Assembly (NCBI GenBank): GCA_033439265.1 | Contig: JAVTVX010000020.1 | Span: 14,030,001-14,094,000 of the forward strand | DNA length: 64,000 bases | Reading direction: 5' to 3' | Origin: Dillenia suffruticosa | Taxonomy: Eukaryota > Streptophyta > Magnoliopsida > Dilleniales > Dilleniaceae | The notes under the pieces: generated by a model | Databases searched by the model: none | Told to the model about the DNA's origin: nothing | Seen by the model: the letters and a program-made list of their open reading frames with translations, nothing else | Part shown: piece by piece, positions 24,408 to 37,210 of the stretch | How positions within the stretch are numbered: position 1 is the stretch's first letter | How the letters are laid out: every line of letters starts with the position of its first letter | Program-made: the position numbers and the translations under genes

Positions 24408-26319
24408 ATAGAATTGTCATGCCCTGACCTGCCCGTCGAGCATGCAACAACCGCCGCATTATCCCGAAACACTTGTAAACCCCACTCCGTGTTCCGAGAT
24501 ACCGCAAGACATTCCAACATCCGAAATACTTTAAAATAATTTAAACCATTCTTAAGCCAATCCGACCATCCAAACAATTCTCAAGTTTTAAATAAATTCA
24601 CATGTTCAAAACATCCTCAAAATTCACCACGTAATCCAAATATCCCAATGAAAGTAATATTTCTTGCAAAAGAAATTTTTGAACAATTTAAAACAGGGTT
24701 TCACGTTCTAAAAGTAAGGATTTTACAATACTTGTCCAAGAAAAATTACGTAAGTATTTGTCAAATCTAAACATAACAAAATATATACAAATTTCCTTCC
24801 ATGGATCACATAGTATATTTCCCAAAAGAAATATTTTCATGACAATTACCGATTGAGAGCCTATAAAATATACTTTCTTCAAGAACACTAGGAATGTTTG
24901 CGTCTCCAATCTAAGCTTACTCTGAAAAAAATTTGAAAGTGAGGGGTGAGTATAAAAATACTTAGTGAGTGGAATGCAATGGCATGCTAAACATGAATAA
25001 TGAGTACGGGTGGTGATACCAAACACATATATCATAGTATATCTCCAATGCAATAATGAAAATTGATTGCACGAAACAAATTTTCAAATAAATTATCCAT
25101 GACTCATAAATCATTCATCAACAATCCATTTTCATTTCCTTTCTAAATTTTCTTTGGGGTTGTCAAAACCGTTTTCCTAACAATGGCCGATGGTAGGATC
25201 CGCCGAAAGATTTTTCATAATTTTTATAAAATACCCTCTCCTTGGCATTGGCCCGGAATTCAGTGTGGTGCCGCCACCTTATCACGTGAACAACTTGAGG
25301 AGGCTCTTCATCTCCGCCTACCTCCAAGCCAAATATAAACTAGCTTGACCATGCCACCCTGATGGCCCGATCTGTGGAAGACTTAAACTATAGTCTTTTC
25401 TTTCTTTTTCTAGTATCATGTTACCAAAATATTCATTTCATTATTCAATATTTGTGCTCATATACAAAAGAGAGCAACACAATCAATTTTCCATTGTAAC
25501 ACGGCGCAAACAATTGATATATCAATAAAAGAGTCATGAATTTTATCAATAATTCCATTCGGGCACACCACAATCACAAAAAATTTCAAATCCATTTCAA
25601 ATCCATATCAAATTCTTTTCAAAATTCAATTTACCAACATAATTGAAAATATTTTATTATCCATGCTTAACATAACTATCCATTCATCTCTTGGGAGGGT
25701 GAACACTCTTAAATTATAATTAATTCCAAGATAATCTCTTTTTGGATTCCAATTGATTTATTCTAAATCAATAAACATGAACTATATGTTAAATCATGCC
25801 AATGATTTGGGTTTATGAGTTTTTCCTCAAATTTAGCACAACCCTAATTTGTCAAATTCATGATTCTATGTTTTCAATTCGTCATGTATATGTCATTTGC
25901 ATTTACATATAATCTCCATTCGCAAATTTCACCAAAATTTTGCCTTATTCACAAACCCTAAATTCATACTCTCTAACAAATGTCTCGAATCTCCATAACA
26001 ATTTTAAATCCACTAATGAAGAAGTTAAATCCAAGTTTAGATGAAAGAGATTACCTCAATTTTGGGGTTGGATTGAGATTTGGCTGTTGGGTTTTAAAAA
26101 TCCTAAATTTTCCCCTTTTTCAGCAAACCCTAGATTTCTTTCAACACCCCATTCTTTCACAACATTACAAAACAAATGTACTATTCAGACGGATGAAAAC
26201 AGTCTATTAAATATACTAAAACTGTCCGCAAAACCTTCTTCAATGGATACACTTTCAATAAGCTATACACCAGTCGGGATAGATCTATCTCGACAGTTTG
26301 ATAACCGTTAGAGCATGTG

Positions 26320-26900
26320 ATTGATTTATAGTGACGGTTAGAAAAGTGTAAGTAAAATTAATATCTTTTATCATCGGTTTCAAAAGTATTAGTAAAAATT
26401 ATTATTTTTTATCGTCGGTTATCACATGTGTTAAGAAATGTTACTATCTTTCATCGTCATCGTTAGTTACCACAACCGTTAAGAAATGTTATTGCAATTT
26501 ATCATCGGTTATCACATATGTTAGGAAATATTACTAAATTTTATCGTCAATTATAACTCAGTTATCACATGTTAGTATAAATTACTGCTTATATCATCGG
26601 TTACGATAAGTGAGGAAAAATTACTGTTTTTATCATTTGGAAAATATTAGTATAAATTACTGTTGCAACATGGTTACTGTAAGTTACAATATAGTTACTG
26701 TCGGTTACCACATGGTTATTTCTTGTATCATCATGGTTACTGTTTTGTATTATCGGTGTCATAAGTGTTAGCAAATATTGCTCTTTCTCTTTTAACATCA
26801 TTTTAGGTCAGGGATGTTACTCTTTTTTATCCTCTGTTATTAGGTGTCAAAAAAATTACTATTTCGGTTACCACTAATTTACTACTCGTCCACATAATTA
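26320..26900. repeat. Left subterminal repeats of the CACTA element
   Basis: Repeated degenerate units around ATCGGTTATCACA, TTAGTATAAATTACTG and GGTTACTGT. They are the reverse complement type of those at 3640-4110 and presumably are transposase-binding sites. Confidence 0.7.
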
Positions 26901-28889
26901 TCACTAAATATCAATAGTGACGGTTTTTGTAAGATGGTAGGTAAATTAAAAAACTGAAAAATAAATAAATTATAAAAATAATATAAACATAATAAAGATT
27001 GTAATTAATACAAAATAAAATGATTGATACATATAAAACAAAAAATAGAGAAAAGATTACATGTCCTACAACTATATGTCTTCTGAGATGCTCCAAATGA
27101 AAAATGTTCATCATAGTTTCTGAAAGCATTTTTATCCACAATAACAGTTTTTGAGATATCTTCATCCATAATTTTTCGTATCAATCTATTAAAAACCAAT
27201 AGTGAAATAGTGAAATTATTGTAAATAATAAATAATGATTGTAAATGAAAATATTATTAGAGAAGAGAGTAGAGGCAAAGAGCATTTCCTTTCTCTAAAT
27301 CCAAAACATCTGATAGCATTGATATCTATATTTTTTTACAACTGTTCAAAATAAAAAATTAAGAACGGTATTTTAATATTAAATCTCAAATTAAAATTAA
27401 AATAATATGTTTATTTTTAAAATCTGGGTAATATTTTGGATGATTGAGTTTGTTCGACTGAACTTGTTCTTTTTTGGACTAGTTGTGATTTTTCGTACAA
27501 TACTCATCGTCAAATCTTTTAAATACCGAATGTGATTAACTTTTAATAAAACTTTGCAAAGTGTGAGTGAAAAGTTTAAATGGGTTAAGGGAAAAGAGCT
27601 TTCAAGGGAAGGATAGAGAAACTTTGATGGTAAAACTTTCAGCGTATGATTTATAATATATCATTTTCACAAACAAATTTTTAAAACCCCGCCCATTCTT
27701 TCTTTGACGCTTTTTCTCCCGCCTCTTTTTTTATTACCGCGTTTCTTAATTTTTCATAATTTTTTTTAACTTTAATCAATACCGCCACTTGTTTGCGTGT
27801 TGAAAAAATCACTAACTACTTACTACATTTCATGCATTCCATGCAAGTGCAGGTCCCTTGTCATAATCTTTGTACTGTATTAATTATATCCATTTGATTA
27901 ATTAAAAATAACATATATTCTATATTCGATAAAAATAAATTTATTAATATTATTAATTTAAATAATATAATGATATGAAATTAATATAGTATTATAGTTT
28001 TGAAAATTTATTAAGCAATTATTAGATAATATAGTGTTATAATTAGAAAATATTATAATGTAATGTAATTGTATGTAATGGTGTAATTAATTATGCTGGT
28101 GTAATTAATGAAAAGTACTAAATCTTATATCTATTATATCAACAGAAACTGAATCTCAATTTCGATCACAATTTATAATTACAAAACATGATCCGTAATG
28201 TTTTTTGTCATTCTGAAGTAATTCATGGAACTTATCTAAAATTGGTTCATGTAAGTTGTATCGAACATGTAAATGTGTGAATGAATTATATAAATATGTG
28301 AATTAATAATGTAATGTAAAAAAAAAATCATATCATAGTAAAAAAAATTATCATATAGTTGGATACGTTGGATATATGAGATATAAATTTTCAATTACTC
28401 ACTATGATATATCCACTTATTATAGTCTAATTGAAAATTTTGTATGTGTAGAAAATTTAAATATGTATTAGATTAAATATTTATAGATTCAAATTCAAGA
28501 AATGTATTAGTATATTAATATATTTATCACTTTCTTTTAATTCAAAATGTATATTTTCCTATCATATTAAATACAATAAATCAAATCAGATATTTTGTAC
28601 AAATTTATATTAAAATAAATATACGATTAAAACAAACAAACAAAGTAAAAAAATATATATATAGAGAGATAAATAAAAAAAATATAGAAATGTTTTTGGT
28701 GCAAAAAAATATTATTAAATTGGAGGTAAATAAAGACTAAAGAAACAAAATGTTTGTGGCGTGAGAAATGTTGTTATTAATCTATTATTATACTATGTAA
28801 TAATAAAAAATAAATTATAACACTATATTATATAAATTATTAATTTAATATCATTATATTATTTAAATTAATAATATTAATAATTTTAA

Positions 28890-28995
28890 GGTGGGCATGC
28901 ATGGTTGAAACGGCGTCCTGGGCGGTTGAAGCCGGGCAGGAATGCTGCGGGGTTGAAACCGCGTCCTGCACCGTTTCAACCGTGCAGGAAAGAAG
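28890..28995. other. GC-rich island with GGTTGAA repeats inside the CACTA element
   Basis: Three spaced GGTTGAA units on the plus strand are followed by a CGTTTCAACC unit in inverse orientation, each with GTCCTG or GGCAGGA nearby. Both flanks are AT-rich. The short frames crossing it are not recognisable. Confidence 0.65.
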
Positions 28996-29882
28996 TAAAA
29001 TACAAAAATGGTGCAAAAAATTGCATATTTGCATTTGCATGGGTCGAACCTGTTCATTGAAAGGGGAATGTGAAACTCCAACCATTGCATCGCATCGCAA
29101 TTAAATGTTGTTGATTTTATTTGTTTTCTTCTCTTTCTTCCTCTCTCTCATCTTTTTTTTTTTTTTTTATCTCACTCTCACCTATAAAATAAAATGAATG
29201 AATTGTAAGTTATTAATATTATATATTTTGGTAAATATTTATAATGAAATTTAAATAAAAATTAAATTATTAATATATTATAATTTAAATTAATATTTAT
29301 AATCATAATTTTATATTATCACACTAAACTCATTCGTCTAAATTGTAATTTATAGTAATATATATAGTAATATGTATGCATTATGTAGTAATATAATATT
29401 GATATTATTATATTATTAAAAAATGATGAATTTGTATTTTAAAATAATTCTAAATTTTTTGTAATTCTTTTGTATTAAACATTTCACTAATTAATGTAAC
29501 GGTTGTAATAATATTTTTCGAATTAAATGGACATATCATAATAAATGAGCATTTTACAAACAAATTTTCAAAATAAATTTTCAAAGCGTACATTTTTTTA
29601 TTACACAATTTAAACTTTTTTTTTTCAGTTTTTCCACATTTTTATATAATTTTGTATTTTTTAAATATATATAATATATATATTTTATATTATTATAAAA
29701 TTTATTTGTATCGTAAAATGAATTATGATTAGTTATTAATATTATATATTTTGATAAATTTTTATAATTAAATATATAAAATTTTAAATTATTAATATAT
29801 TATAATTTAAATTAATATTAATAATCATGCACTAATATAGTAATATTATTCATTCAACAATAATCTAATTTATAATTTATAG

Positions 29883-29883
<1 letters not shown>

Positions 29884-29927
<44 letters not shown>
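29884..29927. repeat. (AT)n microsatellite
   Basis: About 22 AT units inside the CACTA element. Confidence 0.9.
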
Positions 29928-29932
<5 letters not shown>

Positions 29933-30116
29933 TTATATTATTAGAAAGTGTATTTGTATAGTAATTTTTTTTTTGTAAAACTTGCAATTTATAATTTATA
30001 CTAAGATATATAATAATATGTATATTATTAAAAAGTATATTTGTATCGTAATTTTTTTGCAAAGTTTGCCCCACGCGGGCATGCACGGGTGTACCCCACT
30101 GTGAAATTATCACAAA

Positions 30117-30175
30117 CTTACCACTTACCACTTACCACTTATTACCACTTACCACTTACCACTTATCACTTGTTA
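30117..30175. repeat. ACCACTT short tandem repeat
   Basis: Seven or more copies of a TTACCAC unit with small variations inside the CACTA element. Looser TTRTTACC-like copies continue to about 30300. Confidence 0.8.
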
Positions 30176-30479
30176 TCGGTTGTTTTTATTTGTTATCACT
30201 TGTCTACATTGTTACTGCACTTGTTACCACTTACCACTTGTTATAAGAATATCATTTGTTACCGGTTATTACTATTTATTACCACTTGTTATTTTGCATT
30301 ATATCATAATACACCGAATAAAATAGAGAAAAAATAAAAAATGTAGAATGATTAGATAATATGTAAATAAAATTATATTTTCTATGTTAAAATAAAAAAT
30401 TTAACATTTTAAATCATAAAAAAATATTTTAAAATTTATACTTGTTATAAGCCAAAAGATTGTAAGAAAATAATATCAA

Positions 30480-31500
30480 GATTATGTATAAAATTAGACA
30501 ATAAACTACACTAACAATATCGATTAACAATAATATTTTAGAGAATAATATCAAATCGCGTAACACTAACTAGCTGTAATAACCATTAACAATATCATTT
30601 GCTTTTCTCGTGTGCATTAGTTGTACTGCACTATAATAGTATCATTCTCACCCACTAACAATGTCATTATTCTTTTTTGTGTATAAGTAATGTGATATGA
30701 TAGAAATAATAGAAGAGAGGCAACTCTTATTTTGCTTAATTACCATTGCTACTCTTAGACGCCAAGACAAAATTAATATTGTTAGGAATCAAAATAAAAT
30801 TTATATTGCACTAGTAATATTATTTTTGGATAGATATATTAAATATATATATTAATCTAGTTAGATGATTATTAAAGTAGTCAATCTTAAAAAAAAAATA
30901 CATTTATTATCATGTTACATTTTTAAATTTAATATCTCTTGGTTTATCATGCTAATCCCGTTAATACAAAATAGCATAAAGTAATCTTGATTTATCTAAA
31001 TAATCCAAACTTTTCGCCACAACTTTTTGAAAGGCACAACGTTTTCAATGGTAAGGTGGTTTGATTAATTTTACCAAAATTATTTTATGTTGTAATCATG
31101 AGACAATAAATTTTATATTTATATTATGGTAAGCTGGTTTGATTTCGCTAATATAAATAAATATAGGTAGATTAAATTTAATTTAGCGATTTTATATTGT
31201 TTTCGTTTAAGTAGAATCAAGTAAAAAGAGTAAAAAAGAAAAAAAAGAGAGAATTATAATTGGTGCCAAAATTAAATTCCGGTTTAAAACAAAAAATAAA
31301 CAAAAAGTTTTTAGTGGGTACATTGATTACAAAATAAAATGATAAAATGTTTTTGAAATTTTCACAAAATTTGCCGCGAGTTACTTAATTTTGAAATAAA
31401 ATAATAAAATATTTTGGAGTTTTATCAAATTTAATTGCCAATTTGTGATGTGGCGCCAAAAATTATTGTTTGAATTGTTTTTAACTTTGGATTGAATTTG
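30480..31500. repeat. Internal segment shared with the CACTA-like element at 1390-2250
   Basis: Shared landmarks are the CACCCACTAACAA block, GACGCCAAGACAAA-like and TATTGCACTAGTAATATT stretches and GGTGCCAAAA. Orientation and order are the same in both elements. Confidence 0.75.
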
Positions 31501-32408
31501 TGAAGTTTTCATTGAAAAATTTTAAAAAACTAAATTTGGATATTAAATATTTTTTCTTTTTGAAATTTATATAAAATTATATAATATTTATAATTCCACC
31601 AATATATTTAATCCAATCTCGCTCCTCCAATAGTTCCATCGGGGCGGTTGATAAATTAATATTAATAATTATGATTTTATATTATTACTAACATATATTC
31701 TCCATTCAACAATAATATAATTTATAATTTATAGAAATATGTATGTATTATGTAATAATAAATGGATATTATTATTATATTATTATAAAATATTATATTT
31801 GTATATGAAAATAATTCTAAATTTTTTATAAGTTTTTTGTACTTTCATTATCACTAATTAATCCAATGACTGTAATAATATTTTTTAAATTAAATGTACG
31901 TATCATATCATTTGTTACCGGTTTTTACTATTTGTTATCATTTGTTACTATACATTATACCTTCAGTTTTTGTAAGAGTTGAGTTATTTGAATTCGAAAT
32001 AAAATGATAAATTTTTTTTGCGCTTGATTAAATTTTATTGTTAATTTGCAATCATTGTTTTGAATTGTTTAAAATGAATTAATTGTTTTTGACAAAAAAA
32101 TAATTAAATTGAAATAAAGAAACAAAATATTTTTTGCGCGAAAAAGAGAAATTTGATTAAATTAGAAACTTGATTTTGATGAGAATAAATATAAAGATTT
32201 TATTGTTGAATTATTATTTGAAAATTTTTCGATATTAAAAAGTTAATTTGTAAATTAAATAACTGTTATTTTTTTAGAATTTATATAAAATAATATAATA
32301 TTGATAATTAATATATTATTATTATCATTCTATCAATATATTTCACAAATATATTTCTCTTGGCGCGCTCCATCAATATGTTTCTCAATTTTGGACAAAT
32401 TGTAATAG

Positions 32409-32633
32409 TGAAACAGAAAAAAAAAAAAAAGAATGAAAAAAAAAGGGTGAAGAGTGAAGAAAAAACAGAAGTAAAAAAAAAAAAGAAAAAGAAACAAAAA
32501 AAAAGTTAAAAAAAATGGAAGGGTGAAGGTAAAAAAAAGAAGAAGAAGAATAAACAAAAAAAAAAGGGTAAATATGTGAAAAAAGAAGTAAAAAAAAGAA
32601 GAAACTCAAAAATGATAAAAGAAGGGAGGGAAC
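32409..32633. repeat. Polypurine tract
   Basis: More than 200 bases almost entirely A and G on the plus strand. The Phe- and Ser-rich frames on the other strand are low-complexity artefacts. Confidence 0.85.
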
Positions 32634-32639
32634 ACTAGT

Positions 32640-32745
32640 CCAGCGGTTGCAACTGCGGAAGGTGCCCCTGCGCAAATGCATGTGACACGATTCGAACCCT
32701 TGCATATGTGTTTGAAAGCTTAACAATTCAACCATAGTGCCATAG
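32640..32745 (-). other. tRNA-like segment inside the CACTA element
   Basis: The minus strand contains GGTTCGAATC, a good RNA polymerase III B-box, preceded by TGGTTGAATTGTTAAGC, which resembles an A-box and D-arm. No complete cloverleaf with a clear anticodon loop could be drawn, so this is not called a tRNA gene. It may be a captured SINE head. Confidence 0.45.
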
Positions 32746-34139
32746 CTTGCCACTTGTTTTCTTTTTCTTTTTGTTATCTTTTATTCTTTACATTCCACGG
32801 ATTATGATAAGTTATTGATATTTTATATTTTGGTAAATATTTATAATTAAATATATAAAAATTTTAAATTATTAATATATTATAATTTAAATTAAAATTA
32901 ATAACCATGATTTTATATTATCACACTAAAATAATAATATTATTCATTCAAAATTATCATTATTTACCACTTATTATCACAATTACCGATCTTGTTATCA
33001 CAACTTATTATTATTTACTACTTATTTTCATAATTACCAACTTTCTTATTACAATTTATCATAAATTAGAAAATTTCTATAAATTCTATAAATTCCATAA
33101 ATTATCACAACTTATGAAATTGTTTATATAAATTCTATAAAAAATACAAAATAAGAAAAAGAAATACAAATACAATTAAATTAAGTTAAATAAAATTAAT
33201 GGAAGTATAAAACGATAAAATGTAATAGTTGAATTATAAATTAAAATAAAATTTAAGTTACTACTACTTACTATCCATATACTAATCACTTACTATTTAC
33301 TATTTACTACGACTATCGTCATGAACTTACCACGAACCCGTTTTCTCTATTTGGAAACTTGACATGTCAACCACCGTGCTACAACTTGTCACGTGTCCCT
33401 TTTTTTTTTTTTTTAGTCTTTACCTTTCTCACTTTAATATTAATAAAAATTTCTGTTGCCAAAATACTAAAAAATAGTGGAAAAAAAAGTGGCCAACGGA
33501 TTTGAATTATGGAGTTTGACTCTATCTCTCTTTTTTATTTTTTCTTTTTTTTTTCTCTCAACCTTCCACACTTTTTTCTACTTTTCTTTTTTCTTTTTTT
33601 TTTCTATACAAAAATATTTAAAATTTTTAAATTGTTAATATAAGAGAATTTAAATTAATATTAACTAACATATATTCTCCAATAATTTATAATTTATAAT
33701 AATATATACAATACTAATATTATGTATGTATTATTAGAAAATGGTATATTGTGTATTTCAAGATAATTTTAATTTTTTTATAAATTTTTTACACTTTTAA
33801 GATTCCTCGCAAATTATTTTCACTATTTATCACAAATTATAGCATGTTATAACATTTTACCACTACTTATAAGTTGTTACGATTATTTATCATAAGTTAT
33901 TAACATCACAAGTTATAACGTATTACAACACACATAACACACATTATCATAAATTATTTCCTACTACATTAACTCTAAAATTTTAAATTGTTCCTAAAAA
34001 TTATATAAATATATATAGACATATAGCATTTACAAATAGTATAATACAAGTTATCATAATTATAGATTTATACAACTAGTATGGTTAAGTAGATCCAGTA
34101 GACCTGATTATTTTCAAATCGTCTCTAAAAATGTTATAT

Positions 34140-34369
34140 TTACCAACGGTAAAAGATAGTGATCAGAAATTGAAAATCATTTTTACCGACGGCTGTTTTA
34201 ATTTTACTCACGGTTTATAAAATTTTCTCGACGTTATAATTTATATCGTTGAAATATTTATATATTTTCCTACGGTTTTGTAAAAAACGTCGGTATAGAC
34301 AAAAAGAAATCATTATTAAAGGTTATCGACAATAAAAGTTACCGTCAATATAGATTTAATTTTGTAGTG
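34140..34369. repeat. Right subterminal repeats of the CACTA element
   Basis: Repeated units around CCGACGG, ACGGTTT and GTCGGTA near the right terminus. This motif family is common at plant CACTA ends and differs from the left-end repeats. Confidence 0.65.
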
Positions 34370-35344
34370 CAAGTTTGTTTGAGGTTTGGGAGCTTAAATC
34401 TATGGGTTTGGGGGAGAGTGTTGATCGATTTGATAGAAGAAGGAAGGAGAGGGGCGAGGGAGATAAAAGTCGACAGAGAGTGGAGAGAGAACAGTGATTT
34501 CGGAAACAAATGAGAATGAAGGCTTGTTAAGCCCCTTTTTATAGTAGAGTATGAAATCTCACTTTTGTTCCTCATTAATTTTATATTTTGTTCAACTTCG
34601 ATTGTCCATTTTTGTCATTTTGAAACATTTCACACTCATAAGTCGACTTGAAATAGAGTATACGTCGTCTTATATTTCTAAGGTTTTCACAGACCAAGTC
34701 CTTTTGTTGTCCAACAAGTCACCTTCTTTGTTTTATTGAGCTCTCAAGGCGACTCAAATTTGATTTAAAACGACCCAAATTCCTTATTTTGTAACTCATA
34801 AGTCGACTCACTTTCTTAATGAGTTACCTTAGTAAAGTTGCAGACAATGTTTCTAAGGCTTGAATCTGACAGGTTAGCTTATGTTGGCCACAAGTATCTT
34901 TACTAGACACAAGGTCAGAAAACACAAGTCAACCTAACATTGGAGCGTGGCGGTTTGCCTGTGAGTTTTGGAAGCACAAGTTGACCTGTCATTGGGACAA
35001 GGCGACTTGATTTTTGTGTAGAGCATGGATTCTGAGAGCTAATCTCTACAAATCGCCTTGACACTTGCTCAGGTCATCTTGGTGACTTTCATATTTAACC
35101 AAAATTCAATTTTTGAGCCTTAGTTCGTCTTATCATGAGTTAAGGTGGCTTGTTTTCATCAAATTGACTCCAAACAATTTTTAATTGTCCCAAATTATCT
35201 CAAAAACCTATTTTTCTCTCAACAAAAGTTAAAAAACCTTCATTGATAGATTAAAATCAATTACAACCGAATTTTCACTATATTTCATAAAGAACATTGA
35301 AAATTCAAAATAAATTTTCTAATACCGAATTTTTCGGTGTTACA

Positions 35345-35349
35345 GGTAA
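35345..35349. repeat. Target-site duplication GGTAA (right) of the Tekay-type element
   Basis: Matches 13593-13597. Host DNA resumes here, about 110 bases from the 3' end of the PSB33-like copy. Confidence 0.9.
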
Positions 35350-36004
35350 ATAAGAAGCATTATGATATATTTTTTTTTCTAGCAAATCAAAGCATCGTAT
35401 TAACAATGGCTACATTTAGTATAGCAACTATACTGCTTTTGCAGTTCAGAATCTGGCACCGCCACCTGAATGCATATGATACGGCATAAATGAAGTCCAA
35501 GAAGCCTGTTCCCTTAAGGAGTCCTTTCCCTGTTAGGAGTTCAAAATCTAGCAACAGGAGAAACCCAATTACAGCTGCTTTTCCATTTATTAATTCATTT
35601 TTCTCCGTGAAACCAAACGCCTCCAGATCCTCATCAACCACCATTTTTACCTGTAATTCATGGTCAAGCAAGCCTATTGAAAGTAGAGAATGTAAATTAG
35701 CTGTTTTCTTATGTTGATTAATACTATTGCATGATTTGATAATCCTAACATTAAATTTTGTTACCTCATCAACATTGACATCAAGTTGCAGTGACACCAG
35801 CTTGAGCCTTTCCATTGAAAACAATCTCTATTGCTGCTTCGGATCCTGCGCCTCCTCTCTGTTCTCATCATCAGTTTTCACAGGATAAACAAAAAGTGAC
35901 TGTGTAAGAACTCTCAGTACAGGGTTCTTTGGATACCACTCCTTCATGGCTCTGGTTCGTAAGTCAAACGTGCTATCAGTTGTTGGGCAAACAATACAAC
36001 CATC

Positions 36005-37210
36005 CGAAGAGGAGAAAGAGTAGGCAGGTTGGTTTGTCAATGTCCTGAATAAGAGTAATGAGATGCCATTATCATTCGACATTTACAAACTACGATGGGG
36101 CTGATGCCCGTGCCATGCAATCCTGAGAAATGGACATAGAAACTTGTTACAGAGTGAGATTATCATACATCATCTTGTCTGTGATCAATTATCATAAGCT
36201 CTGTGCCTTTTAACCCCCCCCCCCCACCCCCAGAAAAAAAAGAGAAAGGGAACCTAATCCATTCTTCTCAAACAAAAATGTAAACAACTCGATAGATTGA
36301 ATTTAAAGAAAAGGAAGACATAGTCAGATAGGCCTAAAGACATCTTTTACATGTTGAACAACCTAAGTGATTCAAAATGATGATTTATGGCTTCAATGAA
36401 CGGACAAAAGTCTGTTGTTTTCTGTATTGAACCTAGGACAACCCTCTTCACTTACATTCTATCAGATATCTCATGAAGTAAGCTATAATAAAGATAAACT
36501 TACAATATGTCAAATATCATTAAATACATATCGATTTGAAGCAATCTGGAGGTTTTAAACTTGGTTCTTCTCTTTCTCATTTTTCCTTGCTATCTATTTT
36601 TTCCTACAATTTTAGCATACTTAATGTGCTGCTATATTTTGTTTCACAAACAGTGAATGAAACTTAAAAATAATAAAATACAGGGAAAAGGGAGGAGATG
36701 GAGAATCAAAAGCGACAAAGGAAGAGAACAAGAGAAGAGATAACTGTGGAAAAAAGCAACTACTATTGCACAGAAAATGAGCGAACTATAAGAATTCGAG
36801 AAAGAAACTCATGTAGCACAGTAATGTATAGTTAGGAATATTTCATATTGTTATTAAGGAGAATATTTTGATTTTTATTATTATTTATTTTTTGAAGGCT
36901 TTAGAAGATACTAAGACTCCTTATTTTGTTAGCTTTGTTAATTAGACATGGTATGTTTAAGAGGCGAGGCTTATGAATAGAAGCCTAGGATTTAAGTGAT
37001 AAAAAAGGATATTGATTATTGAATTTTGGATGGTTGAGGGTGTTCTTGGGTTTCCTCCCAGAATCTTGTGTTTCTATATTGAGTCTAAGATCAATCTATT
37101 TCTCCTCAATATCTCCTCTCACCAACGTCCACACACCCATCACTATGATTTTGGATCTCAACTCTTTTTGTTATCAATTGCAAAAGGAAAATGGGAAGGG
37201 TAATTGGATA
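36005..37210. other. Intron 1 remnant of the PSB33-like copy (3' part)
   Basis: Non-coding AT-rich DNA with a poly-C run near 36217-36232. No gene seen. Confidence 0.6.

Larger units (their letters stand above)
26163..34369. mobile_element. CACTA-like DNA transposon, non-autonomous, 8.2 kb
   Basis: Termini are CATTACAAAA at 26163-26172 and TTTTGTAGTG at 34360-34369, an inverted pair with one mismatch, matching the CACTACAAAA end of CACTA elements. The flanks are CAA at 26160-26162 and 34370-34372, a 3-bp duplication, the CACTA hallmark. The uninterrupted 3' LTR has a single CAA at the matching place. No transposase frame is recognisable over 8.2 kb, which is AT-rich with microsatellites, a GC-rich island and a tRNA-like segment. 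Its left arm is homologous to the inverted right arm of the element at 1-4266. Its right end uses a different subterminal repeat. Confidence 0.9.
13598..35344 (-). mobile_element. Ty3/Gypsy LTR retrotransposon, Tekay-type chromovirus fossil
   Basis: Both 2.72-kb LTRs and a 5-bp target duplication are present. On the minus strand the order is 5' LTR, primer-binding site, gag, protease, reverse transcriptase/RNase H, integrase with a chromodomain-like tail, 3' LTR. The integrase tail (VKVLWR...VEEETWE) and the long LTRs match the Tekay/Del chromovirus lineage. It is broken, with many breaks across gag-pol. Two later elements sit in it: an Athila-like element in pol and a CACTA element in the 5' LTR. 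The LTRs differ at perhaps a fifth of positions by eye, mostly C/T and G/A, suggesting an insertion several million years old, though methylation decay inflates this. Confidence 0.92.
24415..35344 (-). repeat. 5' LTR of the Tekay-type element, split by the CACTA insertion
   Basis: Parts 24415-26162 and 34370-35344 together equal 2,720 bp once the CACTA element and one CAA copy are removed, the same length as the 3' LTR. It runs TGTCATGCCC to GGTGTTACA on the plus strand. Confidence 0.9.

Noticed and set aside
32640-32745. A true tRNA gene
   Set aside because: A B-box is visible but no complete cloverleaf or credible anticodon loop.
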